Below, one piece after another: positions 25,269 through 34,364 of a stretch of DNA of 64,000 nucleotides. The notes below the pieces were generated by a model. It searched no databases. It saw only the letters and a list, made by a program, of their open reading frames with translations, and had not been told where the DNA came from. The first letter of the stretch is position 1. Every line of letters begins with the position of its first letter. Made by a program: the position numbers and the translations under genes. This DNA comes from Corynebacterium doosanense CAU 212 = DSM 45436 (lineage in GTDB: Bacteria; Actinomycetota; Actinomycetes; Mycobacteriales; Mycobacteriaceae): assembly GCF_000767055.1 (NCBI RefSeq), contig NZ_CP006764.1:2604001-2668000 (forward strand), read 5' to 3'.

Positions 25269-26849
25269 ATGCCTCTCATCCAGCACGCCCATACCGCCGA
25301 CGCCATTCGCGCTGCGGAGAAGACACTCATCGACGCCGCCTCCCACCCCGACGAGCTCATGCTCTCCGCCGCCCGCGGGGTGGCCGACGTCGCCCGCGCC
25401 ATGTTGGGCCCGGGGGAGAGGCGGGTGCTGCTGCTCGTCGGCTCCGGCGGAAACGGCGGGGACGCGCTCTACGCCGGGGCGGGTCTGCTGACGGCGGGAG
25501 GAATCGTGGTCGAGGCGCTGCTGCTCGGGCGCGACGGCAAGGTGCATCAGCCGGCGCTCGATGCGTTTGTCGCCGCCGGGGGAGAGGTGGTGGACGGGTG
25601 GCCGTCGACAAGCGTGGATCTGGTGATCGACGGCATCCTCGGCCTCGGTGGCAGCGGGGGGCTGAGCGAGGAGGTGAGCGAGGCGATCCAACCCGCCAGA
25701 AACAGCACGGTACTCGCCGTCGACGTGCCGTCCGGGATCGGCGCCGATGACGGCGTGACGCCCGAGCGCTTCCTTGCCGCAGACGTCACTGTGACGTTTG
25801 GCGGGCTGCGCTACGCCCACGGCCTGAGCCCGCACTGCGGCGAGGTGGTCATGGTGGAGGCGCAGACTCACACGGGCAGGCTGTCGGAGGAGCTCATCAG
25901 GAACGCCGGGCAACACCGCCTGGTGTGGATCGAGCCCGTGCCGGTGCGTACTCCCCGCGAGTGGCCGGCGAACATCGTCGGGCTCACGCCGCAGCCCCTG
26001 CCGGGCCTTGAGCCGGGCGCGGACGACGACAAGTACTCCGGGGGAGTGGTGGGCATCGCGGCCGGCTCGGACACCTATCCCGGTGCGGCGGTGCTGTGCA
26101 CGCTCGGCGCGGTCCGGGCGACCAACTCCATGGTTCGTTATGCGGGCGCGCAGGCGCTGGAGGTGGTGCGCGCGCACCCGGAGGTCATCGCCACGGAGTC
26201 CATCGCGGACGCGGGTCGTGTGCAGGCCTGGGTCTACGGCCCCGGCGCGGGCACCGACTCACCCGACGATCTCGCCGGGCTGCTGGACACGGACCTGCCC
26301 GTGCTCATCGACGCCGACGGCCTCACCCTCCTGGCGAAGCACCCCGAACTGCGCGAGAAGGTGCGCACGCGACGCCCCGCCACGGTCCTCTCCCCGCACT
26401 CCGGGGAGTTCGCCCGGCTGTGCGAGGCGATGGAGCTCGACACCGAGGGCCTGAACAAGGTCGAGGCGACCTGCCTGCTGGCCGGGGAGCTGCAGGCGGG
26501 TGTGCTGCACAAGGGCCGGGCGACCGTGGTGGCCTACCCGTCGGGGGAAAAGGTCGGCGCGACGATCGTGGACACCGGCTCCTCGTGGGCCGCGACTCCC
26601 GGCTCCGGTGACGTGCTCTCGGGCATCATCGGCGCCCTGCTCGCCTGGGTGAGCGGGCGCTACGACAACTCCGACAACTCCGACGAGTCCTTCCGGGTCG
26701 AGTACCTGGCGCTTCCGGACGCCGTCGCGCTCCAGGCCATGGCCGCGTGGCTCTCGGCGCAGACCCCGGACGGGCCGGCACCGACGTCGGCAAGCCGAAT
26801 CGGCGAGGCCGTGCCCCGGGCCTACGCGCGGCTGCGCGGCCGGTCCTGA
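25269..26849 (+). CDS. nnr: Bifunctional NAD(P)H-hydrate epimerase / ADP-dependent dehydratase
   Basis: 526 residues from the ATG at 25269. The epimerase half (about 1-210) shows GSGGNGGDALYAGAG and VDVPSGIGADDG. The dehydratase half (about 225-526) shows VLSPHSGEFARL and the nucleotide motif AATPGSGDVLSGIIGALLAW. Together they repair hydrated, damaged NADH/NADPH. A low-complexity DNSDNSDE segment lies near the C-terminus. Short gap to the convergent AlkZ-like gene. Confidence 0.93.
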   Translation: MPLIQHAHTADAIRAAEKTLIDAASHPDELMLSAARGVADVARAMLGPGERRVLLLVGSGGNGGDALYAGAGLLTAGGIVVEALLLGRDGKVHQPALDAFVAAGGEVVDGWPSTSVDLVIDGILGLGGSGGLSEEVSEAIQPARNSTVLAVDVPSGIGADDGVTPERFLAADVTVTFGGLRYAHGLSPHCGEVVMVEAQTHTGRLSEELIRNAGQHRLVWIEPVPVRTPREWPANIVGLTPQPLPGLEPGADDDKYSGGVVGIAAGSDTYPGAAVLCTLGAVRATNSMVRYAGAQALEVVRAHPEVIATESIADAGRVQAWVYGPGAGTDSPDDLAGLLDTDLPVLIDADGLTLLAKHPELREKVRTRRPATVLSPHSGEFARLCEAMELDTEGLNKVEATCLLAGELQAGVLHKGRATVVAYPSGEKVGATIVDTGSSWAATPGSGDVLSGIIGALLAWVSGRYDNSDNSDESFRVEYLALPDAVALQAMAAWLSAQTPDGPAPTSASRIGEAVPRAYARLRGRS

Positions 26850-26861
26850 CCGAGGACGGGG

Positions 26862-27830
26862 TCAGTCGCCCTCGCGGCCGGTGGCCACGCCGTCTCGCAC
26901 GACGAAGTCCCAGCTGATCCCGTTCTTGGTGAGCACCCGCGGGCGCAGCTCGTCGGCGAGCGCGAAGGACTTGTCGCTGTAGCCGAGGAGGTACTCGTCG
27001 AAGGCCGGCAGGTGGTACTCGGCCGCCAGCGCCGCAGCCATCTCCTCCTGCGTCACACCGGACTGCCAGGCCCCGAGGTACATGCCGTCCTGCTCTATAA
27101 CGTCATCCGTCATGGCGGCGCTGGCCAGGGCTTTCTTCGCGGCGGCCACCGTCAGGCCCGACCACCAGACAAAGTCCTTCACCGTCACCGGCCCGTGGGA
27201 GAGGGTGTAACGTCGCGCGGACTCGGCTGCCGGATCGCTCGGCTCGGCGTGCGGCTCGGGCAACTGATCGGCGTGGAAGAACGTGTCGTGGCGGCTCTGC
27301 TGCGGCCCCTGCACGACCTCTCCCTCGCCGCCGAGCGCACGCATGAGGTGCGGCCCGCGGCCCTCGGTCGGGTCGACCCCGGCGGCGGCGAAGAGGGCGT
27401 AACAGTCCGGCCGGGCGATGGGCTCGTCCGACTGCAGCAGGGCGTCGTGCAGCGTCCGGCGAGCGGTCTCTACGTTGTCTGGAGTGAGGCCGAGCCCGGG
27501 GCGTCGATTAGCCGCCTGCGCCGCGACCCGGGGGTTACCCAGCCGCATGAGCCAGCGCGCATCCACCGCGGCGGTGAAGTGCAGCGTCCCGCGCTGCGGC
27601 CAGCAGCGCACGATCTCCCGCTTTTCGACGGCCCCGTCCACCTCCTCGTCCGCGCAACCGCACCGAAGCGCCAGCGCCCGGATGCCGGCCCGGTAGGTCT
27701 GGCCCTGCGTCGCCGTCATCCAGGACGCCGCCTCCATCGGGGTACGCAGCGGCTCCAGCGCCGCGGTGGGGCTGAGACGCTGGGCGATGAGCCGGCGGGC
27801 GCGGATCTCCGGAAGTTCCATGGTGACCAT
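26862..27830 (-). CDS. Winged-helix DNA glycosylase-like protein (AlkZ/YcaQ, HTH_42 superfamily)
   Basis: 322 residues (or 319 from the ATG at 27819-27821). The family features are ARRLIAQRLSP at the N-terminus, a QGQ triplet in ATQGQTYRAGIRALALR, and WPQRGTLHFTAAVDARWLM. The QGQ triplet could be the QxQ catalytic motif of AlkZ-type glycosylases; YcaQ has QxD. Others of the superfamily are only called crosslink repair proteins. AlkZ enzymes remove bulky alkylated bases or unhook crosslinks. Divergent from the flavin monooxygenase gene with only 26 bases between starts. Confidence 0.75.
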   Translation of the reverse strand: MVTMELPEIRARRLIAQRLSPTAALEPLRTPMEAASWMTATQGQTYRAGIRALALRCGCADEEVDGAVEKREIVRCWPQRGTLHFTAAVDARWLMRLGNPRVAAQAANRRPGLGLTPDNVETARRTLHDALLQSDEPIARPDCYALFAAAGVDPTEGRGPHLMRALGGEGEVVQGPQQSRHDTFFHADQLPEPHAEPSDPAAESARRYTLSHGPVTVKDFVWWSGLTVAAAKKALASAAMTDDVIEQDGMYLGAWQSGVTQEEMAAALAAEYHLPAFDEYLLGYSDKSFALADELRPRVLTKNGISWDFVVRDGVATGREGD

Positions 27831-27843
27831 GAAAGCACATCGT

Positions 27844-27849
27844 TATACT
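27844..27849 (+). promoter_or_regulatory. -10 box of a probable leaderless transcript
   Basis: TATACT ends seven bases before the GTG start of the flavin monooxygenase gene, so transcription should begin at or within two bases of the start codon. Leaderless mRNAs are common in corynebacteria. Confidence 0.6.
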
Positions 27850-27856
27850 GGACCCG

Positions 27857-28846
27857 GTGGACATTCACCAGGCGATCATCATCGGCGGCGGTCAGGCGGG
27901 GTTAGCCACGGCCTACTACCTGCGGAAATGGGGCGTCGAGACGCTCATTCTGGATAACGCGGTGCGCCCCGGCGGATCGTGGAACCAGGTGTGGGATTCG
28001 CTGACGCTGTTTTCCACCGCCGAGTTGTCCTCGCTGCCGGGGATGCAGATGCGCTCCCACGGCGGTGAGCTGCACCCCGCGGACGTCCGGGAGTACTTCG
28101 GCGCCTACGAGCAGCGCTACGGGTTCGACATCCGCCGCCCCGTGAGCGTGGACAAGGTCACCCACGAGGACGGGCACTTCCGCATCACCACGGACGGGGA
28201 GACTTACCTGGCGAAACACGTGGTCATGGCCACGGGAACGCAGTCGCGGCCGTTCGTGCCCTCGATTCCCGGGAGCATCCTCGGCCAGTACTGGCACACC
28301 GCCAACTACCCCGGCGCGGACACCTTCCGGGGAAAGAAGGTCGCGGTCGTGGGAGCGGGCAACTCCGGCGCGCAGCTGGCGGCGGAGCTCTCCGAGGTGG
28401 CGGAAGTGACCTGGCTTGTGCGCGCCGAGCCGAACTTCATGCCCGACGAGATCGACGGCACCGAGCTCTTTCGCCGCAGCAAACGCCGCGCGCTGCAGGA
28501 GCTGCGCGGGGAGGAGATCTCCGAAACCTCCGTCGGCGAACTGGGGGACATCATCGTCACCGATGCGATCCGACGCGCCCGCGAGGAAGGCCGTCTGACC
28601 TGGCGAGACGTCCCGGATTCGCTCGACGAACTCGACGTCGACCACCTCATCTGGGCCACCGGCTACCGCCCCGCGCTCGGCCCGGTGAGCGAGCTTCTCG
28701 ACGACTCCCGCCAACCCACCGTGGAAAACCTGCACCTCGTCGGCTACGGCGACTGGACCGGCGCGGGCTCGGCGACGATCACCGGCGTGGGTCCGTTTGC
28801 CCGCCAGGTGGCGAAACGGATCACGTCGCGGTTACCTGCGGAATAA
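27857..28846 (+). CDS. Flavin-dependent monooxygenase / NAD(P)-binding oxidoreductase (CzcO-like)
   Basis: 329 residues from a GTG. FAD-binding GGGQAGLATAYYL is at about 9-21, the NADPH-binding GAGNSGAQLAAEL at about 163-175, and ATGYRPALG near the end. There is no Cys pair, so it is not a disulfide reductase. The family includes Baeyer-Villiger and flavin monooxygenases and siderophore/metal-linked proteins; the substrate is unknown. A near-perfect -10 box directly before the GTG suggests a leaderless message. Confidence 0.83.
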   Translation: MDIHQAIIIGGGQAGLATAYYLRKWGVETLILDNAVRPGGSWNQVWDSLTLFSTAELSSLPGMQMRSHGGELHPADVREYFGAYEQRYGFDIRRPVSVDKVTHEDGHFRITTDGETYLAKHVVMATGTQSRPFVPSIPGSILGQYWHTANYPGADTFRGKKVAVVGAGNSGAQLAAELSEVAEVTWLVRAEPNFMPDEIDGTELFRRSKRRALQELRGEEISETSVGELGDIIVTDAIRRAREEGRLTWRDVPDSLDELDVDHLIWATGYRPALGPVSELLDDSRQPTVENLHLVGYGDWTGAGSATITGVGPFARQVAKRITSRLPAE

Positions 28847-28946
28847 CCCCGGGTTGCTTCGGGATTAAAGGTACTCTCATGACGATGCCGTCACATCTTG
28901 CCTTTTCGTCCCCGCACCCCGTCGAGGGAGTCCTAGGGTGTAGGGC

Positions 28947-29189
28947 ATGGATACGGAACGAGTAACTGACGGGTGGCCGGGAAGACGACAGTTGATCATC
29001 GCCACGCTTGCGGTGATGCCGGTCCTTCTCCTGGTCACCGGTTTCATGCCGTAGGGACTGTTCGCGCTGGTGTTCTTCGCCCTCGCCACCGCCTGGGTGG
29101 TCAACTGGATGCACGGCTTCTACCGCGCTGACCAGGAAGCAAGCGCGCAGTTCGCCTCCTCCTGCGGGCGCCAGCCCAGCCACCGCTAG
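28947..29189 (+). pseudogene. Small two-helix membrane protein gene with in-frame TAG
   Basis: An 81-codon frame starts at ATG 28947 and is interrupted by TAG at codon 36 (29052-29054). Both sides look like one protein: helix LIIATLAVMPVLLLVTGF before the stop and helix LFALVFFALATAWVVNW after it, ending in a short polar tail. The frame ends one base from the stop of the convergent sugar kinase gene. It may be a recent pseudogene, a sequencing error, or a 35-residue one-helix protein. Confidence 0.55.
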
Positions 29190-30679
29190 TCACACCAGCT
29201 GCGCGCACAACCTCTCGAACCGCTCGCCCAGCTCCGCGTAGTACCCCGCGTGCTCGGGACGCGGCTTGAGCGCCTCGCCGAACGGGGGAGTGGCACGCTC
29301 GCCACCTGCGTCGATGACCTCCAGCGCGATGAGCGCGGTGCCGCGCAGGGTGGCCCGTTTCATCGCCAAGGGAATGACGGGGGTCTGCAGGCTGTCGGCG
29401 AGAATGCGCAGCCAGTCGGGGTGATCGGTGGTCACCCGGCCGGAGGCCACCACCCGCCGCGGATCTGCCGGGGTGTCGTCGACCTGGTTCCACACACGCT
29501 GATAGGAGAACGCCAGCGCCTCGATCACCCCGCGCCACAGGTCGAGCGCCGAGGTGTCGTCCGTGACACCGACAAACGACGCCTTCGCGTCCGCCGCCCA
29601 CCCGGTGGCCCGCTCCCCGGAGAAGAACGGCAGCACCGCGGGCGTGTCCTGTGACGGCGCCGCGGCCAGCACGCCCGCGAGTTCCCCCGCCTCCACCGGC
29701 GCGAGCACCCGCTCCAGCCAGGACACACCCCGCCCGACGTCGTTGAGCGCGCCACCGACGATCCACTGCTTCGCCGAGAGCCGGTAGCACCACAAACCCT
29801 CTGGGACGCGGTCCGGGCATTCGGCCAGGATCACCCGCATCGCGCCCGAGGTCGCCGCCGCCACCGCCACGGTCATCTCGTCCACGGCACCCGGCCCGAC
29901 GTCCGAGGGCCAGCCATCCGGAATCGCGTGCAGCCAGGGTTTATCGTTCACCTCGGCCCACTGGGTGTCTCCCGGGAAGGCGGGCTCGGAAGGATCCCGC
30001 AGCTCGGAGAAGTACCGCTTATCGACGCCTACCGCAGCCAGAATTCCTTCATCCAGCTCCCCCGTGCGCAGGTCACACACCCCGGACCACGCCGCGGTGG
30101 AGGTGGCCAGGCCACGGATGCCCGCGAGCCTGAGGTAGACGTACTCGCCGATGGTCATCACCGTCTCGGTCTGCGCCCACAGTTCCGGATGCTCCGCCTG
30201 CACCCAGGCGAGCTTCGCCGGGTGGTAGGAGGTGTGCAGGCGCACGCCGGTGCGCGCGTGGTATTCGACCTCGTCGATCTGGTCCCGCAACCGGGTGACG
30301 TAGGGGGGGACCGGGAGTCGGCGTAGGTAAGGGCCCTGCCGAGGGCGTTGCCGGAGGCGTCCACAAGCACAAACGACGACGCGAAGGAGTCAATGGCCAC
30401 CGCGGCGATCTCCAGGTCATTGTCCCGGGCGAAGCCCACGATCTCGGAGACGACCTCCCGGCATTCCTCGGCGACCTGGTCGGCGCCGATGGCGGACGTG
30501 CCGTCGGCCGCGGTGGTGAAATCGTGGGAAATGCGCTGCTTGGAACCCTTGACCGGCCGGCCGGAGTCGTCGTAAAGCCCACCGCGGGAGGCGGTTGATC
30601 CGACGTCCAGGCCGAGGACGTACGGCGCGCGTGAGTCCTCGAGCGGAATGGACATCGTGGGGATCTTTTTCTCCGACAT
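29190..30679 (-). pseudogene. FGGY-family carbohydrate kinase (gluconokinase-like), frameshifted
   Basis: The N-terminal part (from ATG 30677-30679; ATP loop LGLDVGSTASRGGLYD) runs in one frame to YADSRSPP. The rest (YVTRLRDQIDEVEYHARTG... to AQLV) continues in another frame. The switch is at a run of seven G (30303-30309). One added base restores a 496-residue protein, the normal size for gluconokinase-type FGGY enzymes, which phosphorylate sugar acids or polyols. Both parts look well conserved, so the break is recent, an error, or a phase-variable tract. It lies alone, convergent with the small membrane gene. Confidence 0.8.
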
Positions 30680-30699
30680 GACTGGGGAGTTTAGTCGGC

Positions 30700-31026
30700 C
30701 TAACTACTCACCAGAATCAGCACCAGCTCGGAGGCCGCGAACAGCGCCAGGGAGCCGGCGAGCAGGAACACCGCGCCCGGCGCGGGGGGCAGTTTCTCCG
30801 CGGCGAGCCCCTCGTCCTGCTCGGCGTACCTGCGCCGGGTGCTCGCCACCACCGCGGCGCCGACGAGCACCATCACCACGGCGAGCGCGTAGATCGCGCC
30901 CGGATAGGCGTGGCCCCAGCGCAGCATGGTCAGCGAACAGACCACCAGGGACAGCACGGTCCTGGTCCAGCTCAGCGTGGTGCGCTCGGGCTGCAGCCCA
31001 GGATCGGTGTGGTGGGCGGTGCTCAC
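30700..31026 (-). CDS. DUF202 membrane protein, second of a pair
   Basis: 108 residues from the GTG at 31024-31026, which overlaps the stop of the first DUF202 gene (GTGA). The family motif is LQPERTTLSWTRTVLSLVV. Three helices follow: a first around VVCSLTMLRW, then AIYALAVVMVLVGAAVVA and VFLLAGSLALFAASELVLIL. Function unknown; the pair is likely made together and may form a heteromer. Confidence 0.83.
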   Translation of the reverse strand: MSTAHHTDPGLQPERTTLSWTRTVLSLVVCSLTMLRWGHAYPGAIYALAVVMVLVGAAVVASTRRRYAEQDEGLAAEKLPPAPGAVFLLAGSLALFAASELVLILVSS

Positions 31027-31391
31027 TGCAGCAGGCCCACCAGAACGATCGTGCACCCGATGATCAGGGCGACCACGAGGATCGGGACGAGCGACGGGGC
31101 CGGCAGGGGCCGCCCGTGCCTCATGGCCCGCTCGACGTTGACCCACCTCGCGGCGGAGATCACGGCGATGAGCAGGGCGACCGCGACCACGACGAGCGCA
31201 CCGAAGTGCTGCACCCTCGTGGACAGGGACGGGATGTCGAAGGCCTGCAGCGCGATCCCGCCCGCGAGAAACGCCAGCGAGGTGCGCACCCAGGCGAGGA
31301 ACGTGCGCTCGTTGGCCAGGGTGAACCTGGGATCGGGCTCGGTGCCGTCCGGAAACAGCGTGCGGGCCAGCCAGGTTCTCTTCTCAGTCAC
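31023..31391 (-). CDS. DUF202 (YidH-like) membrane protein, first of a pair
   Basis: 122 residues. The cytoplasmic start has the family motif DPRFTLANERTFLAWVRTSLAFLAGG. Helices are at about 35-55, HFGALVVVAVALLIAVISA, and VPILVVALIIGCTIVLVGLL. Translational coupling to the second DUF202 gene by a GTGA overlap. Function is unknown; E. coli YidH/YidG form a similar pair. Confidence 0.87.
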   Translation of the reverse strand: MTEKRTWLARTLFPDGTEPDPRFTLANERTFLAWVRTSLAFLAGGIALQAFDIPSLSTRVQHFGALVVVAVALLIAVISAARWVNVERAMRHGRPLPAPSLVPILVVALIIGCTIVLVGLLQ

Positions 31392-31430
31392 GCGGCACAG
31401 TCTAGGAGGTGGTGTCTGGTTCTGCCCGGC

Positions 31431-34280
31431 CTACTTCACCACCAGGTTGACCATGCGGCCCGGGACAACGATCTGCTTGATCAGGTTCCTGCCCTCGAGC
31501 TGCGCGGCCACCTTCTCGTCGGCCAGGGCGACGGCGATGATGTCCGCCTGCGCCGCGTCGGCCGGGACGAGGATGCGGGCGCGGACCTTGCCGTTGATCT
31601 GGACGGGGAGTTCGACCTCGTCGTCGACAAGCCATTTCTCCTCGTGCGTGGGGAACGCCGCAAAGGTGATGGTGCCGTCGTGGCCCAGTCGGGTCCACAG
31701 CTCCTCCGTGATGTGCGGGGCGATGGGGGAGACCATGAGTGCCAGGGGCTCGACAGCCACGCGCGGGGCGCCGGCGGGGTAGGCCTTGGTGAGGTAGTTG
31801 ACGTACTCGATGAGCTTGGCCACCACGGTGTTGTCGCGCAGCGCGGCGTAGTCCTCGCGCACGCCCGCGATGGTGCGGTGCAGGGCCTTCAGGTCGTCGT
31901 CGGTGGGCTCGGCGTCGGTGACGACGACCTCGCCGGTCTCCTCGTTGACCACCAGGCGCCACAGCCGCTGGAGGAAGCGGTGCGAGCCGATGACGTCCTT
32001 GGTCGCCCAGGGACGGGAGGTGTCGAGCGGGCCCATGGCCATCTCGTACACGCGCAGGGTGTCGGCGCCGAAGTCGCGCACGATGTCGTCGGGGGCGACG
32101 GCGTTCTTCAGGGACTTGCCCATCTTGCCGTACTCCTGGGTGACCTCTTCGCCCTGGTAGAAGAATTTTCCGTCCTTCTCCTCGACCTCCTCGGCCGGGA
32201 CGTAGATGCCGCGGGCGTCGGTGTAGGCGAAGGCCTGGATGTACCCCTGGTTGTACAGGCGGCGGTAGGGCTCGGACGAGGTGACGTGGCCGAGGTCGAA
32301 GAGCACCTTGTGCCAGAAACGCGAGTAGAGCAGGTGCAGCACGGCGTGCTCGACACCGCCGACGTAGAGGTCCACGCCGCCGACGTCGCCGGGGGACTGC
32401 GGTCCGGTCCAGTAGCGCTCGTTCTCCAGGTCGACGAACTTCTCGGAGTTGGTCGGATCCACGTAACGCAGCTGGTACCAGGAGGAACCGGCCCACTGCG
32501 GCATGACGTTGGTGTCACGCTTGTAGGTCTTCGGGCCGTCGCCGAGGTCGAGCTCGACGTTGACCCAGTCGGTGACCTTCGCCAGCGGCGGCTGCGGCTC
32601 GGAGTCGGCGTCGTCCGGGTCGACGGCGACGGGCGCGTAGTCATCCACCTCCGGCAGCTCCACGAGGAGCATCTCCTCCGGCAGGGCGTGGGCGTTGCCG
32701 TCCTCGTCGTAGACGATGGGGAAGGGCTCGCCCCAGTAGCGCTGGCGGGCGAAGAGCCAGTCGCGCAGCTTGTACTGGATCTTGCCCACGCCGTGCCCGC
32801 CGACGACCAGCCAGTCGATGGTGGCGTCGATGGCCTCCTGCTTGCCCAGACCGTCCAGGTCCAGGCCATGATCGTTGGCGGAGTTGATGTGCGGGGCGTC
32901 CTCGGTGAAGGCGGACTCGGAGACGTCGCCGTCGAGCACCGGGATGATGTCGATGCCGAAGTCGCGGGCGAATTCGTAGTCGCGCTCGTCGTGCGCGGGC
33001 ACGGCCATGAGCGCGCCTGTGCCGTAACCGGCCAGGACGTAGTCCGCGGCGAACACGGGGATCTGCGCGCCGTTGACGGGGTTGGTGGCGTAGGTGCCCA
33101 GGAAGACGCCGGTCTTCTCCTTGTTCTCCTGGCGTTCCACGTCCGACTTCGCGGCGATGCTGCGGCGGTATTTCGCCAGCGCGGCACGGGGCGAGGATTC
33201 GCCCATCGTCCAGCGCTTATCGACGTCCGCTCCGTACTCCTCGTCCGAAACCAGCCGCTCCGCGATCTCCGCCTCCGGGGCCACGGCCATGAAGGTCGCA
33301 CCGAAAAGGGTGTCCGCGCGGGTGGTGAACACCGTGATGGGCACGTCTCCGGCGGTAAACGTCACCTCGGCACCGCGGGAGCGGCCGATCCAGTTGCGCT
33401 GCATGGACTTGACCTTGTCCGGCCAGTCCAGCTTGTCCAGGTCATCGACCAGGCGGTCCGAGTACGCGGTGATGCGCATCATCCACTGGGAGAGTTTCTT
33501 GCGGAAGACGGGGAAGTTGCCGCGCTCCGATCGGCCGTCGGCGGTGACCTCCTCGTTGGCCAGGACGGTGCCCAGGCCCGGGCACCAGTTGACCATGGAG
33601 TTCGAGCGGTAGACCAGGCGGAAGTCGTTGACGGCCTCCTGCTGCTCCGCCGGGCTCAGGGAGTTGTAGTCGCGCCCGTCCCTGGTTTTCCGCGAACCGG
33701 TGCGCAGTTCGTCGATAAGCTCACTGATCGGGCGAGCCTTCTGCTGGTCCTCATCGAACCAGGAGTTGTAGATCTGCAGGAAGATCCACTGGGTCCAGCG
33801 ATAGAACTCACGGTCCGTGGTGGCCACCGAGCGGCGCTCGTCGTGGCCGAGGCCGAGGGCGCCGAGCTGACGGCGCATGTTCTCGATGTTGGCCATCGTG
33901 GTCGTGCGCGGATGCGTTCCCGTCTGGATCGCGTACTGCTCGGCGGGCAGGCCGAAGGAGTCATAACCCAGCGTGTGCAGGACGTTCTTACCCAGCATGC
34001 GGTTGTAGCGCGCGTAGACGTCCGTGGCGATGTAACCGAGCGGGTGGCCCACGTGCAGGCCCGCGCCGGAGGGGTAGGGGAACATGTCCTGGACAAAGAG
34101 CTTGTCCTCGGGCAGGGTCTCGCCCGCCGCTGGGGCGAGGTCGCCGACGGGGTTAGGGGCGTGGAAGGTGCCGTTGTCGAGCCAGTATTTCTGCCACTGG
34201 TTCTCGATGGTGTTGGCCACCTGCGCGGTGTAGCGGTGCTCGGGGCCCTGGGTGGAGCTCGGGTTCGTCATGTCCGCCAA
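31431..34280 (-). CDS. leuS: Leucyl-tRNA synthetase
   Basis: 949 residues (or 946 from the second ATG). Class I signatures are HVGH (in [16 protein letters not shown]) and KMGKS (a KMSKS variant in [12 protein letters not shown]). The editing domain lies in between. It charges tRNA-Leu. Divergent from the RclA-like gene with 84 bases between, and followed by the DUF202 pair after 39 bases. Two copies of the dispersed 11-mer are inside the gene (33215-33226 and 33711-33720), reading VDK and LID in the protein. Confidence 0.97.
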   Translation of the reverse strand: MADMTNPSSTQGPEHRYTAQVANTIENQWQKYWLDNGTFHAPNPVGDLAPAAGETLPEDKLFVQDMFPYPSGAGLHVGHPLGYIATDVYARYNRMLGKNVLHTLGYDSFGLPAEQYAIQTGTHPRTTTMANIENMRRQLGALGLGHDERRSVATTDREFYRWTQWIFLQIYNSWFDEDQQKARPISELIDELRTGSRKTRDGRDYNSLSPAEQQEAVNDFRLVYRSNSMVNWCPGLGTVLANEEVTADGRSERGNFPVFRKKLSQWMMRITAYSDRLVDDLDKLDWPDKVKSMQRNWIGRSRGAEVTFTAGDVPITVFTTRADTLFGATFMAVAPEAEIAERLVSDEEYGADVDKRWTMGESSPRAALAKYRRSIAAKSDVERQENKEKTGVFLGTYATNPVNGAQIPVFAADYVLAGYGTGALMAVPAHDERDYEFARDFGIDIIPVLDGDVSESAFTEDAPHINSANDHGLDLDGLGKQEAIDATIDWLVVGGHGVGKIQYKLRDWLFARQRYWGEPFPIVYDEDGNAHALPEEMLLVELPEVDDYAPVAVDPDDADSEPQPPLAKVTDWVNVELDLGDGPKTYKRDTNVMPQWAGSSWYQLRYVDPTNSEKFVDLENERYWTGPQSPGDVGGVDLYVGGVEHAVLHLLYSRFWHKVLFDLGHVTSSEPYRRLYNQGYIQAFAYTDARGIYVPAEEVEEKDGKFFYQGEEVTQEYGKMGKSLKNAVAPDDIVRDFGADTLRVYEMAMGPLDTSRPWATKDVIGSHRFLQRLWRLVVNEETGEVVVTDAEPTDDDLKALHRTIAGVREDYAALRDNTVVAKLIEYVNYLTKAYPAGAPRVAVEPLALMVSPIAPHITEELWTRLGHDGTITFAAFPTHEEKWLVDDEVELPVQINGKVRARILVPADAAQADIIAVALADEKVAAQLEGRNLIKQIVVPGRMVNLVVK

Positions 34281-34364
34281 GTCTAGTAGGTGGGGTGGAC
34301 ACGACTAGCCTGGCGTCGACGTTCACAGCTCAGTGCTCAAACGACAAGGAAACGCAGGGAACTC

